NCBI GenBank assembly: GCA_027336365.1
Contig: DAHWFY010000001.1
Coordinates: forward strand, 25,338-68,481
DNA: 43,144 bases
Direction: 5' to 3'
Source of the DNA: Bacillota bacterium
Lineage (GTDB): Bacteria > Bacillota > Bacilli > Alicyclobacillales > Alicyclobacillaceae
Of the stretch, positions 33,021 through 42,041 are shown one piece after another (positions within the stretch are counted from its first letter, which is position 1; each line of letters starts with the position of its first letter). The notes below the pieces were generated by a model, which searched no databases, was not told the origin of the DNA, and worked only from the letters and a program-made list of their open reading frames with translations. Made by a program: the position numbers and the translations under genes.

Positions 33021-35273
33021 TTACGGAGTTTGGAACAGAACCGCATCCAATTGGGGCCACCTGATTTGACGGTTCGCTAGGAACACAGCCAAACGGCGCC
33101 GGGTTTGTGCCCACTGAAGGGCGGACATGGTGCGCACTCGTGGCCACTCGTCCAAAACTTGTTGAATCTGAGTGTGGTTCAACCTCCCGATTCCCGGAAT
33201 ATTGCCATGATACACTTCTCCAACCAGGTTGGCTTGGGAGAGCCCGTGGGACAAGTACAATAGGTCCAACGTCGCCATCACTCCACAGGCTTGATTCTGA
33301 GTTGTCGTTTCTGCTGGAGCAAACACCCCAGTGAGTGGGGAAGCAACCTCCTGCCACCACAGGAAGCTCAGAGTTCCCAGGGCAGACTCAGGAGTCGCGC
33401 GGTCGGTGGAACCGGTGACCGGATCTGCTGGCCGCTGATAAGGATGGACTTCAGAAATTAACAGAATGTTCCCAGTCAGTGTCGGAGACGAGGTGACGGG
33501 AGAAGTAATCACTTTTAAAATTCCTAATTTATGGGTGTTTGCAGATCCAGATCTCTTCACCGTTGCAGGGAAAGGGCTGGAAGCGGATGGAGATCTTATG
33601 GACCCCATATCGTGTATCAGCACATGCAGTTGACTCCAGGCCTGCTGGTATGGGTCATAAGCGGTCAGGTCTGTCGGCGCGAGGGGTCTGCGGCTGTAAA
33701 TTTGCAGCCCGTTCAGTGGCGTGGTTACGTAGGGTGCCGTCAAAAATACAGCGGTCTGCAGGGACCCCTGATAAGTGTGGGTGTGGATGTTGTATCGTAA
33801 GTTGCTGATAACAGGAGTGGTTAATTTGGCTGTTGTCCCCAGGGGAGTGGCCGCATTTTGCAGAGTCAGGATTCCTTGGGGCAAGGTCAGTACGGGTTGC
33901 TCTCCTGTTTGGAGAAACAAAGGCATCCAAGTCCCCGGGCCTACCAGAAAGATTCGGCCTTGACCGGCGTCCATGGAGTCATACACATGGTTCACGGTAA
34001 AGGGTGGATAGGGTAGAGTAGAGGCTCGCGGAAACAGGGTTCCCTGGTAACGAAGGGTGATGGGACTTTTAATCTTCCCTTCATTTTGTATTCGCCACAG
34101 GGTTGCGGCCGTACCGGGCAGGACCGCATTCTGGTGCACAGCATGCATCACCAGCAAGTGACCGTAACGGTCCACGGCAGAGACAGGCTGTAACCCAACG
34201 TTGAGCGCAAACTCAGTATCAGATGATGACAGGGCAGGGTAAGTCGCCGTTCCCACAATTCGGCCCGTTCCAGGGTTAACCGTTAATTTAACCTGAACTC
34301 CCATCTGGGCCACAACTGTCTGTGGGTTCATGCTGGACCCCGTGCCTTCAATGGGGAGAATGGGGGTTCCACTCAGGACCACAGGGGACAGGGAACGGGT
34401 GACCAGAGCAAACACAATGGCAACTCCAATCACGCCCAACGACAACAAGGCGAATAGTGCACGGTGGGTACGTCGTTTTTGCAAGGGATAAGAGGCGCCA
34501 TATTTTCCCGGCCAGCCTATGGCCAAGGTGAGGAACAGCAGGCCAATCTCGCCATAAATGAGTCGATTCCACCAAATCCAATGTGATATCGGGACACTCC
34601 CTAACAGGCCAGGCGGCAAGGCTAAACCGAGAGTCAGAAAGCCGGGGAACGGGTTCCAAAAGGCCAAGTGGGGGGTGGACTGGGACAAAGCCTGCCACTT
34701 ATACCCAGCAAAAGCCATTACCAGCGACAATAGGATGGCAGGCGTAAAGTAACGGATACCAGGACCAAACCGCTGCAACAGTAGCAGGCATCCACCAATC
34801 AGGGTCACAAGGCTAGGTGCTGCGGCGAGCAGAAACCAAAAACTCCACATCAAACTGCTAACTACGGACAGATGGGCAATGGCACTCATCAGCAGAGTTC
34901 CCAACCCGCCGATGATTCCCAATAGACCTGCACCCACTCCTAAATACCCCAAAAAACGTCCGGCATAGTATTGACTGCGGGAGACGGGACGACTCCACCA
35001 GGCTACCTCATTAGCGCCACCGCGAGCAATTTGGCCAATGATGAGGACCAAGGCAAAGGGCGTCACGGTGTAACTGATGGCAAACATTTGAATGGCTCCA
35101 TCTCCTGCAGTGGGAGATCCAATGGTGGCTATGGCTGAAAATAGAGCGAGCAGAGCGAGCATTCCCAATTCCAGTCGGGTCAATGGATCTCGCCAAGACA
35201 GATACCAGGTATTTCGGGCAATAATGCGGGTGGTGGCGAACCAACCTGGTTGCGAGGGGTCAGTTCCGTGCAC
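33021..35273 (-). CDS. large ABC-2-like permease with extracytoplasmic domain
   Basis: About 750 residues: seven predicted membrane segments in the first 310 residues, then a large hydrophilic part of roughly 430 residues rich in Thr, Ser, Pro and beta-type segments that should face outside. Similar fusions of an ABC-2 membrane part with an M1-peptidase-like domain exist in Gram-positive exporters; here I find no HExxH motif, so if the C-terminal part is related it is catalytically dead. The end (IQQVLDEWPRVRTMSALQWAQTRRRLAVF) looks helical. GTG 35273 follows GGGGAGG by 8 nt and overlaps the end of the upstream ATPase gene; an ATG at 35309 would give a 50-bp overlap. Transport direction is presumably export; the substrate is unknown. 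Confidence 0.65.
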   Translation of the reverse strand: MHGTDPSQPGWFATTRIIARNTWYLSWRDPLTRLELGMLALLALFSAIATIGSPTAGDGAIQMFAISYTVTPFALVLIIGQIARGGANEVAWWSRPVSRSQYYAGRFLGYLGVGAGLLGIIGGLGTLLMSAIAHLSVVSSLMWSFWFLLAAAPSLVTLIGGCLLLLQRFGPGIRYFTPAILLSLVMAFAGYKWQALSQSTPHLAFWNPFPGFLTLGLALPPGLLGSVPISHWIWWNRLIYGEIGLLFLTLAIGWPGKYGASYPLQKRRTHRALFALLSLGVIGVAIVFALVTRSLSPVVLSGTPILPIEGTGSSMNPQTVVAQMGVQVKLTVNPGTGRIVGTATYPALSSSDTEFALNVGLQPVSAVDRYGHLLVMHAVHQNAVLPGTAATLWRIQNEGKIKSPITLRYQGTLFPRASTLPYPPFTVNHVYDSMDAGQGRIFLVGPGTWMPLFLQTGEQPVLTLPQGILTLQNAATPLGTTAKLTTPVISNLRYNIHTHTYQGSLQTAVFLTAPYVTTPLNGLQIYSRRPLAPTDLTAYDPYQQAWSQLHVLIHDMGSIRSPSASSPFPATVKRSGSANTHKLGILKVITSPVTSSPTLTGNILLISEVHPYQRPADPVTGSTDRATPESALGTLSFLWWQEVASPLTGVFAPAETTTQNQACGVMATLDLLYLSHGLSQANLVGEVYHGNIPGIGRLNHTQIQQVLDEWPRVRTMSALQWAQTRRRLAVFLANRQIRWPQLDAVLFQTP

Positions 35274-36156
35274 TGTCGTCACCTCCCCTGACCAGCCAGA
35301 GGTATCCATCCAGCAAGTCTGCCTGGCGAGGTTTCCAGGTGGACTGGGGAGCTTCGGAACTTAACACGGCATGCCACCCGTCGGACACCCGTCCGGTATC
35401 AATACCCATGGAGACGCTTGTAAGGGAGCCGACCCAGTAGGACTTATCTTGAGCCAACCGAGACAACTCGGCAATACTTCCCGACAGACGCACCTGTCCA
35501 TCTTGCAAGAAAACCAGATGGGAACAGTAGGCCTCTGCCTCGGACAACAGGTGAGTGGTTATCAAGTAAGATAAAGGGCTGTCGGGAGAGCGAGAGAGTT
35601 CATACAGTTCCTGCCAAAAATTCAAGCGTTCCTGCGCATCCAGTCCGGCTGTGGGTTCGTCAAGCAGTACCACGGCCACCTCACGGATCCACAGGGAGGC
35701 TAAGGCCAAGCGGCGGCGTTGACCAGAGTGCAAGGTATGCCCATGGGCATCGGCCACGGAAGACAGGTGTAGTTTCTCCATGACCGCATCAATGCGGGTT
35801 CTCAGTTCAGGGCCGTCCTGCATTTTGCTCCACAGCGCGGTGCGATGGAGGAATTGCCTGGACGTCAAATGGGGGTAAATGCCTGGAAACTGAGGAATAT
35901 ACCCGATCTGAAAGGAGATACCTGGGCGCAAAGCCTCGTCAAACAGATAGACTTGTCCTCCATCCGCTGGCAAAAGACCGCATACCGTCCGCAATAGGGT
36001 GCTTTTGCCTGCCCCATTAGGTCCCAGCAAAGCGGTGAATCCTCGTGGCAGGGTGAAGGAGCAGTTGTGAAGAAGCCAACGTTTTCCTGTTTGATGACTG
36101 AGGTTTTCAACCGTGAGAACGATTCGCTGGGACGCTTGGCTCTGCCATGGTGACAT
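35260..36156 (-). CDS. ABC transporter ATP-binding protein 2
   Basis: A 298-residue ATPase with Walker A LLGPNGAGKSTLLR near residue 45, Q-loop region IPQFPG, a degenerate signature LHSGQRRRLALA in place of LSGGQ, and Walker B VVLLDEPTAGLD. The switch histidine is in LITTHLLSEAE. It pairs with the second ATPase encoded immediately upstream (50-bp overlap of reading frames) and the permeases downstream. The ATG at 36156 follows GAGGAGG. Having two different ATPases of the ABC-2 export type side by side suggests a heterodimer in which this subunit has the degenerate signature. Function of the transporter is unknown. Confidence 0.87.
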   Translation of the reverse strand: MSPWQSQASQRIVLTVENLSHQTGKRWLLHNCSFTLPRGFTALLGPNGAGKSTLLRTVCGLLPADGGQVYLFDEALRPGISFQIGYIPQFPGIYPHLTSRQFLHRTALWSKMQDGPELRTRIDAVMEKLHLSSVADAHGHTLHSGQRRRLALASLWIREVAVVLLDEPTAGLDAQERLNFWQELYELSRSPDSPLSYLITTHLLSEAEAYCSHLVFLQDGQVRLSGSIAELSRLAQDKSYWVGSLTSVSMGIDTGRVSDGWHAVLSSEAPQSTWKPRQADLLDGYLWLVRGGDDSARN

Positions 36157-37033
36157 CAACTTGACTCCTCCTCAGCCTTTCCATCAACCACAGGTAAGCG
36201 TCTTCCACAGTGGGTGCCAATGGTTCCACGGGGTTCCCAGGTTGACCGGACAGGTCCAGTTGTTCACCAATGACCTTCACGGTGTGACCGTCTGACATAG
36301 GCATCCACAACCGACTGGTGGTGAGAATGGGTTGGACGTCCTGAGGCTGCAAGGCGAAAACGTGTCCCTGAGTTTCATCCAGGAGACGCTGTGGAGTGGT
36401 GTCCGTCACTAACTGACCGTGGTTCAATACTAGCCACTGATTGGGCAGAGCCAAGGCATCTGCCACCACCTGGGTGGCCATCACCACCTGATGGGTAAGA
36501 CTTAACTCACGCAACAGGGTCAATAGGGTTGCTTGCTCATCGGGATCGAGCCCAGCCGTGGGTTCGTCAATCAACAGCACTGGACAAGGTCGTAATAGGG
36601 CACCGGCTACCAGAGCACGTCTTTTCATACCTCCGGAAAAGTGTTTGAGGCGTTGTTTTATGGCAGATTCCAAGTGTACAAAGGCGATGGTTTGCATCAC
36701 TTTGTCTCTTGTCTGTACGCCCCACCCGTCTAGATGAGCCAGTTCCGTCAAGTATTCGCGCAAAGTTAACTCCAGGGGCAGTTGATTTTCCTGAGGAACG
36801 TATGCCACGCGGTGGCGGGCTTGCAAAGGATGGGAAATCGGGTCCACCCCCCAAATAGATATATTACCCATTCTAGGTGTCAAGTACCCAGCCAATAATT
36901 TTAACAGGGTACTTTTTCCGGCTCCACTAGGCCCCAGGATGGATGCGGAAGAGGGAATTCTAAAAGATAAACGTTGAAAACCCCAATCTGCTCCCTTTTT
37001 ATAGCGAAACGAAACGTGATTCAGCGCAATCAT
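36107..37033 (-). CDS. ABC transporter ATP-binding protein 1
   Basis: A 308-residue ATPase with Walker A LGPSGAGKSTLLKLLAG, Q-loop VPQENQLP, canonical signature FSGGMKRRALVAGAL and Walker B VLLIDEPTAGLDPDE, followed by a C-terminal extension of about 90 residues that may contact the partner. Signature and Walker motifs are all canonical, unlike in the partner ATPase. ATG 37033 is chosen because the family start (ALNHVSFRYKKG) follows it; AAAGGAG is 14 nt upstream, rather far. It appears to be the first gene of the exporter operon; the 237 bp upstream to the ene-reductase gene hold no obvious operator. Confidence 0.87.
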   Translation of the reverse strand: MIALNHVSFRYKKGADWGFQRLSFRIPSSASILGPSGAGKSTLLKLLAGYLTPRMGNISIWGVDPISHPLQARHRVAYVPQENQLPLELTLREYLTELAHLDGWGVQTRDKVMQTIAFVHLESAIKQRLKHFSGGMKRRALVAGALLRPCPVLLIDEPTAGLDPDEQATLLTLLRELSLTHQVVMATQVVADALALPNQWLVLNHGQLVTDTTPQRLLDETQGHVFALQPQDVQPILTTSRLWMPMSDGHTVKVIGEQLDLSGQPGNPVEPLAPTVEDAYLWLMERLRRSQVDVTMAEPSVPANRSHG

Positions 37034-37270
37034 GAGGTTTACTTCTTCTCCTTTCGCATCGTGGGCTGGGGCGGATGGAGTCGAAAGACAGGGGTGTCCA
37101 CATTCTTGAGCAACCCTATACAAACTGGGTGGTAGATACCATCCATTATGGACGGCAATCAAGGTGTAGAAGTTCATTGTGTCGCAGAGTAGGCCGGGAA
37201 AAGACCAATTTTCTCGCAAATTTTTTACTGATTTTCTTGCTGGAGAAGATTTCTGGCTGTGTCACTCAGG

Positions 37271-38296
37271 TCAACGAAAAGCCCGCACATACGGCTCTGG
37301 CACGTCGGGTTTGACACGCAGGGCGACGGCAGCATGCAACGCCCAGTAAGGGTCTCTCAACATACCTCGAGCAATGGCTACCAAGTCGGCATCTTGATTG
37401 CCAATAACGGACTCTGCTAGGGCCGGGTCTTCCAGAATACCCACAGCAACGACTGGTGTATGAAGAGATTGTTTGACGGTTCGGGCAAAGGGAACTTGGT
37501 ATCCGGGAAAGTTGCCTGGACGCCGTTGGCCTGCTGGGCCTTCTCCACCTGAACTCATATGAAACACGTCCACTCCAGCCTTTTGGTATTGTTGGCAAAT
37601 TTCCAGTATACGATGTAGATCATAACCACCGTCCGCATATTCCATTGCAGAGACCCGCATAAACAAAGGCATGGAGCTGGGCAATTCTTGTTTGACGGCC
37701 TGAATGACTTCCACGCCAAACTGCGCCAGGTTTTGTCCATATACGTCCGTGCGCTGATTGGTTAGGGGTGAGTGAAACTGATGGATCAGGTAACCGTGGG
37801 CGCCGTGTAGTTCTATCATATCCGCCCCGGCCTTCACCGCGCGGCGCGCAGCTTGTGCAAACTTCTCCACCATTACATGGACCTCATCTGTGGTCAGTTC
37901 CCTGGGGATTTTGTAGCCCTCTTCCGGATATTGAATAGGGGAAGGTGCCACAGGCAATGCTGCATCCTCCGCTTTGCGTCCAGCGTGGGCGATTTGAATA
38001 CCAATTTTTGCTCCGTGTTGGTGACTGGCGTCTATGATTCGAGAGAAAGCGGGAATTTGCTCGTCAGACCATAAACCTAAGTCATAGTCTGTGATACGTC
38101 CATCAGGTTCCACATCTGTCATTTCCATAATAATGAGACCCGTTCCCCCGATGGCACGACTGGTGTAATGCACAAAGTGCCAATCATTAGGCTTCCCATC
38201 TTTGGTTGTGACCGAATATTGGCACATTGGAGCCATGACAATACGGTTTTTTAAGTGAAGTTGTTTCACGGAGAAGGAGTCAAATAAGTGTGTCAT
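37271..38296 (-). CDS. Old Yellow Enzyme family NAD(P)H ene-reductase (YqjM-like)
   Basis: The 341-residue TIM-barrel flavoprotein resembles Bacillus YqjM along its length: KNRIVMAPMCQYS keeps the redox-tuning Cys and Tyr, GIQIAHAGRKAE, IELHGAHGYLIHQFHSPLTNQRTD with the substrate-binding histidines, and ADLVAIARGMLRDPYWALHAA at the end. These enzymes bind FMN and reduce activated C=C bonds with NADPH. One oddity: the usual GGS.ENR.RF block after RTD-YG is shortened to YGQNLAQF, so the conserved Glu-Asn-Arg is missing and about three residues are deleted. ATG 38296 with AGGAG 11 nt upstream is used; an ATG 9 nt earlier is too close to that site. It stands alone. Confidence 0.88.
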   Translation of the reverse strand: MTHLFDSFSVKQLHLKNRIVMAPMCQYSVTTKDGKPNDWHFVHYTSRAIGGTGLIIMEMTDVEPDGRITDYDLGLWSDEQIPAFSRIIDASHQHGAKIGIQIAHAGRKAEDAALPVAPSPIQYPEEGYKIPRELTTDEVHVMVEKFAQAARRAVKAGADMIELHGAHGYLIHQFHSPLTNQRTDVYGQNLAQFGVEVIQAVKQELPSSMPLFMRVSAMEYADGGYDLHRILEICQQYQKAGVDVFHMSSGGEGPAGQRRPGNFPGYQVPFARTVKQSLHTPVVAVGILEDPALAESVIGNQDADLVAIARGMLRDPYWALHAAVALRVKPDVPEPYVRAFR

Positions 38297-38924
38297 AAAA
38301 TTCATCACTCCTGTGTGTTATGACTTGAATTCATTCTCGTATAACATTGGTAGTAACTATATTACCGAAAGTAGTAGCTCAAATGCAAATCTAAATCCCC
38401 ATGCCTCTGCGGAGCACAAGATTATAGTGAAAATAATGGACAGCTACTTTCTCATCAAAAGTTACATTCACACGTCTTGTTTGAACGGTGGACTGGTTTT
38501 TGACAAGTCCTCACAGAGTGTGTGACCAAAGTTCTGAGTGGCACTTCTGACTCGATTGAGGCATTGACGAGGTTCCCAGAAATGAGTAGACTAGTCGGCG
38601 GAACATGAACTCGTATAATGCCAAGAATGTGGCTTGGCAGTTTCTACCGGTCGACCGTGAATCGTCCGACTACGAGGCTGATGTCGATGGTTAAACACAA
38701 CGAGGCAGTTTCCCCATACGTCCTTACGTCTCATCTCAGTAGGATTCATATCAGAATTTCGGGTGGGATTGGCGGACGATAGGAACACTGCTTATTTTCG
38801 TTGATAGGACAACCTGGCACCTCGAGTCGCGACTTCCTTCGCTTTGCAAGGAGTCCCTTCGGGAGCCGGGTTTTGTTGTTTTTGCAAGTTGTGGGTAAGA
38901 ATAGATTGAGGAGGAATGGAGAAG
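38297..38924. other. long intergenic region upstream of NCS1 permease
   Basis: About 630 bases between divergent genes without a convincing ORF. The part from 38800 to 38900 shows a bulged stem (GACTTCCTT with AAGGAGTC), a small CCCTTCGGG hairpin and a T-rich tail (GGGTTTTGTTGTTTTT), about 35 bp before the permease start, which could be an attenuator-like leader. Nothing else is recognised. Confidence 0.5.
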
Positions 38925-40433
38925 ATGTCACGGGGAAAGCCCAATGTTCGACAGTTTGTCACCAGAGATGTGACTGTCCCAGGTGAGAGGACGACTTCAC
39001 AGGTAGATGCAGCGTTTCGTCTCGAGACAGAGGGAACCGGCGTGATTATTCAGGAGCGTCGACACGGTCACCCGCGGGAACTGTTTTTTGTTTGGTTTGC
39101 GGCCGTCCTCACATTTACAGGCGTTATCATGGGACAATTATTTACGAGTCTTGGACTGAATATCTGGGAGTCCTTATTGGCCGCAGTGTTGTGTTCTGTT
39201 TCGTTTGTGGCTTTAGGTTGGGTGGCCGCCACTGGACCCAAGGCGGGCACCGTTACTCTGACGATTTCCCGAGCCGCCTTTGGTACCCGAGGCAATCGAG
39301 TACCCGCCTTTTTCAGTTGGCTTTCAGCCGTGGGGTGGGAAAGTGTCACGATGGTCTTGACCGTCTGGGCTCTACTCAGTTTGGCTCAATTTGTGGGATT
39401 GCCTTCTCAAGGTACTGTGGCCACGGTGCTTGCGCTTTTACTGACCATTGCTTTCACCTATTTCGTTCCCATTATGGGTCATGCCACAGTTATCACCATG
39501 CAGAAGTGGTTAGCCATAGCCCTGGGTGTGTTTGGAATTGTGTTGGTGATTGCTGTGTTTCCTCATGTGAATTGGCACTTTGCACCTCCTGTGAAAGACA
39601 TGGCGGCCGATGGAGCTTTTCCCACCTTCCTGCTGGCGTTGTCTGTGGGACTTATTACCACCGTGTACGGGTGGATTAACTTTGCGGCAGATTATTCCCG
39701 ATACTTGCCGGAGCATACTTCCTCTCGGAAGATTGTTGGCTGGACTTTGGTGGGCGGCGGCATTGCTTCTATGGTTGTCATGACCATCGGGGTGTTGTTG
39801 GGAACTTACATTAGCAACTCGGCGTTTTCCGCCAATCCGGTCATGGCGATTGCCAAGGCGGTGCCTGCTTGGGCTGCCATTCCATTTTTACTGGTGGTGG
39901 TGATTGGGGACATCACGGCCAATTATCTCAATGCGTACAGTTCGGGAATGAGTTTTTTGTCCATGGGAGTGCCCATGAAACGATTCTTGGCTGTGGTTTT
40001 GGATGGAACGCTGTCCACCTTAATTGCTCTATATGCCTTATTCCTGTCTCCGGGATTTGTAAATTTCTTCGAGAACTTCTTGAGTTTAAACATCTTGGTC
40101 ATCGGTCCTTGGGCAACTATCTATTTGATTCATCACCGGATGATTGGGGGTAAGTATGATACGGCTGGGCTGATGAACAATGGATCTACGGGTACCTATT
40201 GGTACAGAAATGGAATTAATTGGAGAGCAATGACTGCTTTTATCATCGGGGTTGCGGGGACGTTTTGGACTGTGAACAGCGCTCTATGGGTAAGTCCTTT
40301 GAGCAAAGATTTATTTGGTGGAGCCGATCTTAGTGCATACGCTGCTCCTGTAATTACCGGTCTGATTTATTATTTACTGAATCTCAAACGGCAACCCACG
40401 GTCACTGTTGCCAAGAAGTCTTACAACGCCTAA
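38925..40433 (+). CDS. NCS1 family permease (cytosine/purine/hydantoin type)
   Basis: The 502-residue protein has about 12 membrane segments and the NCS1 layout: a hydrophilic N terminus, then FFVWFAAVLTFTGVIMGQLF in segment 1, an Ala-rich ISRAAFGTRGNRVPAFFSWLSAVGWESV around segment 3, the NFAADYSRYLPEHTSSRKIVGWT loop, and LNAYSSGMSFLSMGVPMKR later. NCS1 carriers import nucleobases, allantoin, hydantoins or thiamine with H+ or Na+; the substrate cannot be read. The next gene is a class V aminotransferase that could be an ureidoglycine- or alanine-glyoxylate enzyme, a weak hint of purine or allantoin catabolism. ATG 38925 has GGAGG 10 nt upstream; an ATG at 38916 is too close to that site. Confidence 0.88.
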   Translation: MSRGKPNVRQFVTRDVTVPGERTTSQVDAAFRLETEGTGVIIQERRHGHPRELFFVWFAAVLTFTGVIMGQLFTSLGLNIWESLLAAVLCSVSFVALGWVAATGPKAGTVTLTISRAAFGTRGNRVPAFFSWLSAVGWESVTMVLTVWALLSLAQFVGLPSQGTVATVLALLLTIAFTYFVPIMGHATVITMQKWLAIALGVFGIVLVIAVFPHVNWHFAPPVKDMAADGAFPTFLLALSVGLITTVYGWINFAADYSRYLPEHTSSRKIVGWTLVGGGIASMVVMTIGVLLGTYISNSAFSANPVMAIAKAVPAWAAIPFLLVVVIGDITANYLNAYSSGMSFLSMGVPMKRFLAVVLDGTLSTLIALYALFLSPGFVNFFENFLSLNILVIGPWATIYLIHHRMIGGKYDTAGLMNNGSTGTYWYRNGINWRAMTAFIIGVAGTFWTVNSALWVSPLSKDLFGGADLSAYAAPVITGLIYYLLNLKRQPTVTVAKKSYNA

Positions 40434-40470
40434 CCTCTGTTGTGGAGATGAACCTTTCTGCGTTGCCTAT

Positions 40471-40670
40471 CCAGTAAATACAAGTTTGTGGATTTACATT
40501 CCCTGTTGGTGCCGCTATCAGCGGCATGGCGGTCTATCCAGTAAATACAGGTTCGTGGATTTACCTTCCCTGCTGGTGCCGCTATCAGCGGCATGACGGT
40601 CTATCCAGTAAAACAATTGCGTGGATTTACATCCCTTGCTGATGCCGCTCACAGCGGCATGTGGGTCTAT
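40471..40670 (-). repeat. family A array: three tandem 67-nt units
   Basis: Units at 40471-40537 (67 nt), 40538-40604 (67 nt) and 40605-40670 (66 nt) follow one another without spacers. On the minus strand each reads ATAGACCGCC-like, then hairpin 1 (TGCCGCT, 3-nt loop, AGCGGCA), a linker CAGCAGGGAA, and hairpin 2 (GTAAAT, about 12-nt loop, ATTTAC) ending CTGG. The loop bases differ between units (GAT, GAT, GTG in hairpin 1) while the stem bases do not. Confidence 0.95.
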
Positions 40671-40705
40671 TTGCAAAATACTTACCTGCCAAGGCCAAAT
40701 ATCCA

Positions 40706-40751
40706 TGGCAAAAGTCCTCCAATCCGCATGCGGGTCGGAGGACTTTTGCCA
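40706..40751. terminator. 15-bp perfect hairpin between convergent genes
   Basis: TGGCAAAAGTCCTCC (40706-40720) pairs perfectly with 40737-40751; the loop contains CCGCATGCGG, which can fold on itself. It stands between the NCS1 gene and the end of the aminotransferase gene and probably ends both transcripts. No T-run is present on either side. Confidence 0.65.
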
Positions 40752-40792
40752 AGAGGGACTTTTCAACTAAGCCAGAGTGCCTTGATGGTGGT

Positions 40793-41962
40793 TCAAGACA
40801 GAAATTGAGTATATACTTCGGCGAATGTGTCTATGGCTGCCTGAGGGTTGACCGAATGACCCAATTCCTGAAGAGTTTCGCCCATCAAACGTATGGCCTT
40901 GATGAAATCTATGTCTGTAACGTTACCCATGTGGCCGATACGAAAGGCCTTGCCCGCCAATTCAGCCAGGGCGCCTGCCACCACAACACCCTTATGGGCA
41001 AGGGCTTGGCGAAAGGCCATGTCATTCACTCCCGCTGGATAGCGAATGCAGCTCAGGGTGGGTGCGGCGATGGGCTCCTCCGCAAGAGCTCGCATGCCAT
41101 AAGTATGGAGGGCTGCCCGTACTGCCTTACCGAGGGCCTGGTGCCGTTGATAGCGGGCGGGGAGACCCTCTTGAAACACCAATTCGAGTCCCCGGTGGTA
41201 CGCATTCACCATGTTCACTGGCGGTGTTGCAAAATAACGCGCCGGATTGTCCATAATCGGTCGCCAGTTGGCAATGTCCAAGAAATAGGCAGGCACCTGG
41301 TTGCGTGCGGATCGAGCTGCTAGGGCTTGGGGACCAAAGGCAACGATGCCGAGACCGGGGGGAACACCGAGTGCTTTCTGGGAGGCTGTCAGCACAAGAT
41401 CGATTTTGTAATCCGGATGTCCATAGGTTTTTTGCATATCTTCTTCGATAGCTGCCGATGCACACACTCCGTCGAGCAAAAATAGAGCACCTTTTTCTTT
41501 CACCAGGGGCACCAGAGCATCTAGGTTGGCCATCACTCCTGTGGAGGTATCCACATGAGTGACGGTCACAGCCTTGAAGGTTCCCTCAGAAAGGACGTGT
41601 CTGATCTGCTCTAAATCGGCGTGTTGCCCCCAGGGTGCCTGAATTGTTTTCACTTCTATGCCGTAAGCCTGGGCAAGGGGCGTGAAACGGTCACCAAAAT
41701 ACCCATGACTGACCACTAGCAATTTTTCGCCAGGTGCCACGGTGTTGACAATTGCCATTTCCATCGCTAAGGTTCCAGACCCTGCAAAGACGTAAACTTC
41801 ACCATTCGTATTGAATAAGGACTGAGTGTGTTGGAGACTTTCTTTAAAAATGGATACAAAGCGGGGGTCCGTGTGGGCCAGGGTTTCGCTGGCTAGGGCC
41901 TCGTAAATCTCGTCAACCACGGGCGTGGGACCTGGAATTAGTAACAATTCTTTGTTTGGCAA
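40793..41962 (-). CDS. class V aminotransferase (alanine/serine/ureidoglycine-glyoxylate type)
   Basis: The 389-residue PLP enzyme starts LLLIPGPTPV and has FAGSGTLAMEMA, LFLLDGVCASAA (Asp for the PLP nitrogen), the PLP lysine in LTASQKALGVPPG, and FRIGHMGN near the C terminus, all typical of the alanine-glyoxylate/serine-pyruvate/PucG group. It would move an amino group from alanine, serine or ureidoglycine to glyoxylate or pyruvate. The true start is probably TTG 41962, because AAAGGAGG lies 8 nt upstream inside the longer frame that opens at ATG 41992. It is read with the thioesterase gene upstream (79 bp apart). The donor cannot be decided by eye; the adjacent NCS1 permease makes PucG worth testing. 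Confidence 0.87.
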   Translation of the reverse strand: MPNKELLLIPGPTPVVDEIYEALASETLAHTDPRFVSIFKESLQHTQSLFNTNGEVYVFAGSGTLAMEMAIVNTVAPGEKLLVVSHGYFGDRFTPLAQAYGIEVKTIQAPWGQHADLEQIRHVLSEGTFKAVTVTHVDTSTGVMANLDALVPLVKEKGALFLLDGVCASAAIEEDMQKTYGHPDYKIDLVLTASQKALGVPPGLGIVAFGPQALAARSARNQVPAYFLDIANWRPIMDNPARYFATPPVNMVNAYHRGLELVFQEGLPARYQRHQALGKAVRAALHTYGMRALAEEPIAAPTLSCIRYPAGVNDMAFRQALAHKGVVVAGALAELAGKAFRIGHMGNVTDIDFIKAIRLMGETLQELGHSVNPQAAIDTFAEVYTQFLS

Positions 41963-42041
41963 AGAGGACTCCTCCTTTGAGTACGTGTCCATCTTTGCTC
42001 ATTATAGTTCAATGGTCAGGGCTTTGCGTGCATGCTCGCGT

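Larger units (their letters stand above)
40434..40792. other. convergent intergenic region with repeat array and hairpin
   Basis: No gene is seen. The region holds a three-unit family A array and then a 15-bp hairpin, between the 3' ends of the NCS1 permease and the aminotransferase. Confidence 0.8.

Noticed and set aside
33021-35273. Active M1 aminopeptidase domain in the large permease
   Set aside because: No HExxH motif exists anywhere in the protein, so peptidase activity cannot be claimed.
38591-38788. Possible transposase fragment on the minus strand
   Set aside because: The frame has no recognisable catalytic motif and no terminal repeats; composition is not clearly coding.
38815-38830. 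Second sigma-54 promoter starting with TGGCAC
   Set aside because: The -12 half TTGC is missing at the required spacing.
40471-40670. CRISPR array
   Set aside because: The three units abut with no unique spacers between them; the repeats are 67 nt with two internal hairpins, and no cas genes are present.
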